7,024 nt of DNA from CAYLLT01 sp964591605. GTDB taxonomy: Bacteria; Planctomycetota; Phycisphaerae; UBA1845; PWPN01. The notes beneath the pieces were generated by a model, which had not been told where the DNA came from, made no database searches, and worked only from the letters and a program-made list of their open reading frames with translations. A program made the translations under genes and the position numbers. The DNA is taken from the NCBI GenBank assembly GCA_964591605.1, contig CAZQEN010000384.1:1-7024 (forward strand), in the 5' to 3' direction. Below are positions 6,253 through 7,024 of the stretch, one piece after another. Each line of letters begins with the position of its first letter. Within the stretch, counting starts at the first letter, position 1.

Positions 6253-6891
6253 TCAGAGGCTTGTGCCTGCGCGGCCTTCCGGCTTCTGCCGCGAGGCCAG
6301 CTCGCGGCTCAGCCAGGCGCTGGCAAAGCTCCAGTCGCGCTCGACGGTGGCCACGCTGATCCCGAGCGCCTCGGCAATCTCCGGCACCGTGAAACCCCAC
6401 AGGATCCGCATGTCCACCACCTTTGCCTTACGTTCATCCACCGCCTGGAGTCGGTCCAGGGCGTTGAACAGGGCCTCCATGTCCGGCGTGTCCCCGTCGC
6501 GGGGTGCGACCGCCGCATGAACCTCGGGGTTGAGCTCGATCCGCAGCCGGTCGCCTCCGCGTTTGAGCGAATACCGGCTGCGGAAGTAATCGAGGAGGAC
6601 GCGCTTCATGACCTGCGTGGCAATGGCAAAGAACTGCCCCTGGTCGTCATACTCTCGGGGCCGTTTGACGAGCCGGAGCAGCGTCTCATTCACCAGCACC
6701 GTCGGCTGCCAGGTGAGGCTGGCCGCGGCCCTGCCGAACCGCTGCCGCAGGTGCTTTTCGGCGATCGATCGGAGCTGGCGATACATCGCTTCCGTCAGGT
6801 GCCGCTCGGCATCCGGGCGGCCGCCCTGGAGCTGCGCCGCGAGCCGTTCAATCTCCTGGGACTCTGCGGATGACATATTCTTTCGGCCCAT
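6253..6891 (-). CDS. RNA polymerase sigma factor, ECF subfamily (Sigma70_ECF / TIGR02999 type)
   Basis: The 212-residue product is an ECF sigma factor that would direct RNA polymerase to a specific promoter set. Region 2 spans about 33-106, with MYRQLRSIAEKHLRQR, then the subfamily hallmark WQPTVLVNETLLRLV (61-75), and QFFAIATQVMKRVLLDYFR at 86-104. Region 4 spans about 139-197, with a helix-turn-helix in FTVPEIAEALGISVATVERDW (167-187) and the typical ASAWLSREL ending. Length is usual for the family. I chose ATG 6891 because GAGGGG lies 11 bases upstream; ATG 6876 is an alternative. The frame stays open upstream to the window edge, including a TTG at 6936, but that reading has no family similarity. 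In Planctomycetes such sigma factors often sit near Ser/Thr kinases or anti-sigma genes. Here the gene downstream is convergent and unrelated, so any partner must lie to the right or elsewhere. Confidence 0.92.
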   Translation of the reverse strand: MGRKNMSSAESQEIERLAAQLQGGRPDAERHLTEAMYRQLRSIAEKHLRQRFGRAAASLTWQPTVLVNETLLRLVKRPREYDDQGQFFAIATQVMKRVLLDYFRSRYSLKRGGDRLRIELNPEVHAAVAPRDGDTPDMEALFNALDRLQAVDERKAKVVDMRILWGFTVPEIAEALGISVATVERDWSFASAWLSRELASRQKPEGRAGTSL

Positions 6892-6908
6892 GAGGGATGT
6901 GACCCCTC
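6892..6908 (-). promoter_or_regulatory. Hairpin sequestering the likely ribosome-binding site of the sigma gene
   Basis: GAGGG (6892-6896) and CCCTC (6904-6908) form a perfect 5-bp stem with a 7-nt loop, directly abutting ATG 6891. On the minus-strand mRNA the distal arm is the GAGGG of the likely Shine-Dalgarno sequence, so folding would hide it. The stem is short, so an effect on translation is speculative. Confidence 0.35.
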
Positions 6909-6947
6909 TTTTACGACTATTGGATAGCGAGATCAATCGAAATCTCG
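6908..6947 (-). promoter_or_regulatory. Candidate promoter with overlapping dyad upstream of the sigma gene
   Basis: On the minus strand TTGATC (6936-6931) and TAAAAG (6913-6908) are spaced by 17 bases; each matches consensus at 4 of 6 positions. A dyad, CGAGAT at 6928-6933 and ATCTCG at 6942-6947 with an 8-bp spacer, overlaps the -35 box. The predicted start near 6901 would clip the GAGGGG ribosome site, which argues against this exact promoter. The dyad alone is the firmer observation. Confidence 0.28.
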
Positions 6948-7024
6948 AGGCAGGGGAGTACCGGGTCCGTGACAGCTTGGGCGGGGTGGCATGGGCAGCT
7001 TCAATGCGCCGCCCGGCATGCGTA

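Noticed and set aside
6077..6400. A 107-codon minus-strand frame covering the nested inverted repeat and the end of the sigma gene
   Set aside because: It overlaps the sigma gene's region 4 in another frame, has no recognisable domain, and its open length is unremarkable at this GC content.
6934..6936. TTG at 6936 as start of the sigma factor
   Set aside because: The added 15 residues show no family similarity, and ATG 6891 has a good ribosome site and gives the usual family length.
6991..7024. A possible new plus-strand gene beginning ATG at 6991 behind GGGGTGG
   Set aside because: Only 11 codons are visible, the ribosome-site spacing is very short, and nothing can be recognised.

Overview
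The window is a GC-rich bacterial segment that most likely comes from a planctomycete, probably of the Phycisphaerae type. This is an inference from family content. The clues are a sigma factor of the ECF subfamily that planctomycetes have expanded (Sigma70_ECF / TIGR02999 type), a very short Hc1-like histone H1 homologue, and a large BatA-N/double-transmembrane/vWA membrane protein. A secreted glycosidase-like protein with a GH20-type N-terminal domain fits as well. No rRNA, tRNA, CRISPR array, insertion sequence or phage gene was seen.

Left part (1-3894, all on the minus strand). In the order of transcription this holds the BatA/vWA membrane protein (3894-1696), a 59-residue Hc1-like DNA-binding protein (1548-1369), a FabZ-type hydroxyacyl-ACP dehydratase (1278-793), and the first 230 codons of a GpsA-type glycerol-3-phosphate dehydrogenase that runs off the left edge. 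The gaps are about 90-150 bp. fabZ and gpsA form a logical membrane-lipid pair: fatty-acyl chain elongation, then the glycerol-phosphate backbone. The Hc1-like gene appears to have its own promoter and a leader with two hairpins.

Centre (3895-5997). A divergent intergenic region of about 100 bp separates the vWA gene from a plus-strand gene for an exported 666-residue glycoside-hydrolase-like protein. That region carries an imperfect dyad, a TACAAT box facing left and a consensus TTGACA box facing right.

Right part (5998-7024). The glycosidase-like gene converges on a minus-strand ECF sigma factor gene (6891-6253). The 255-bp gap contains terminator-like hairpins and a 117-bp nested inverted repeat (6105-6221) that no gene explains; it is the most interesting non-coding structure here. 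Upstream of the sigma gene are a dyad and a small hairpin that covers the likely ribosome-binding site. The last 75 or so bases hold no gene I can support. No stretch longer than 300 bases lacks a gene.
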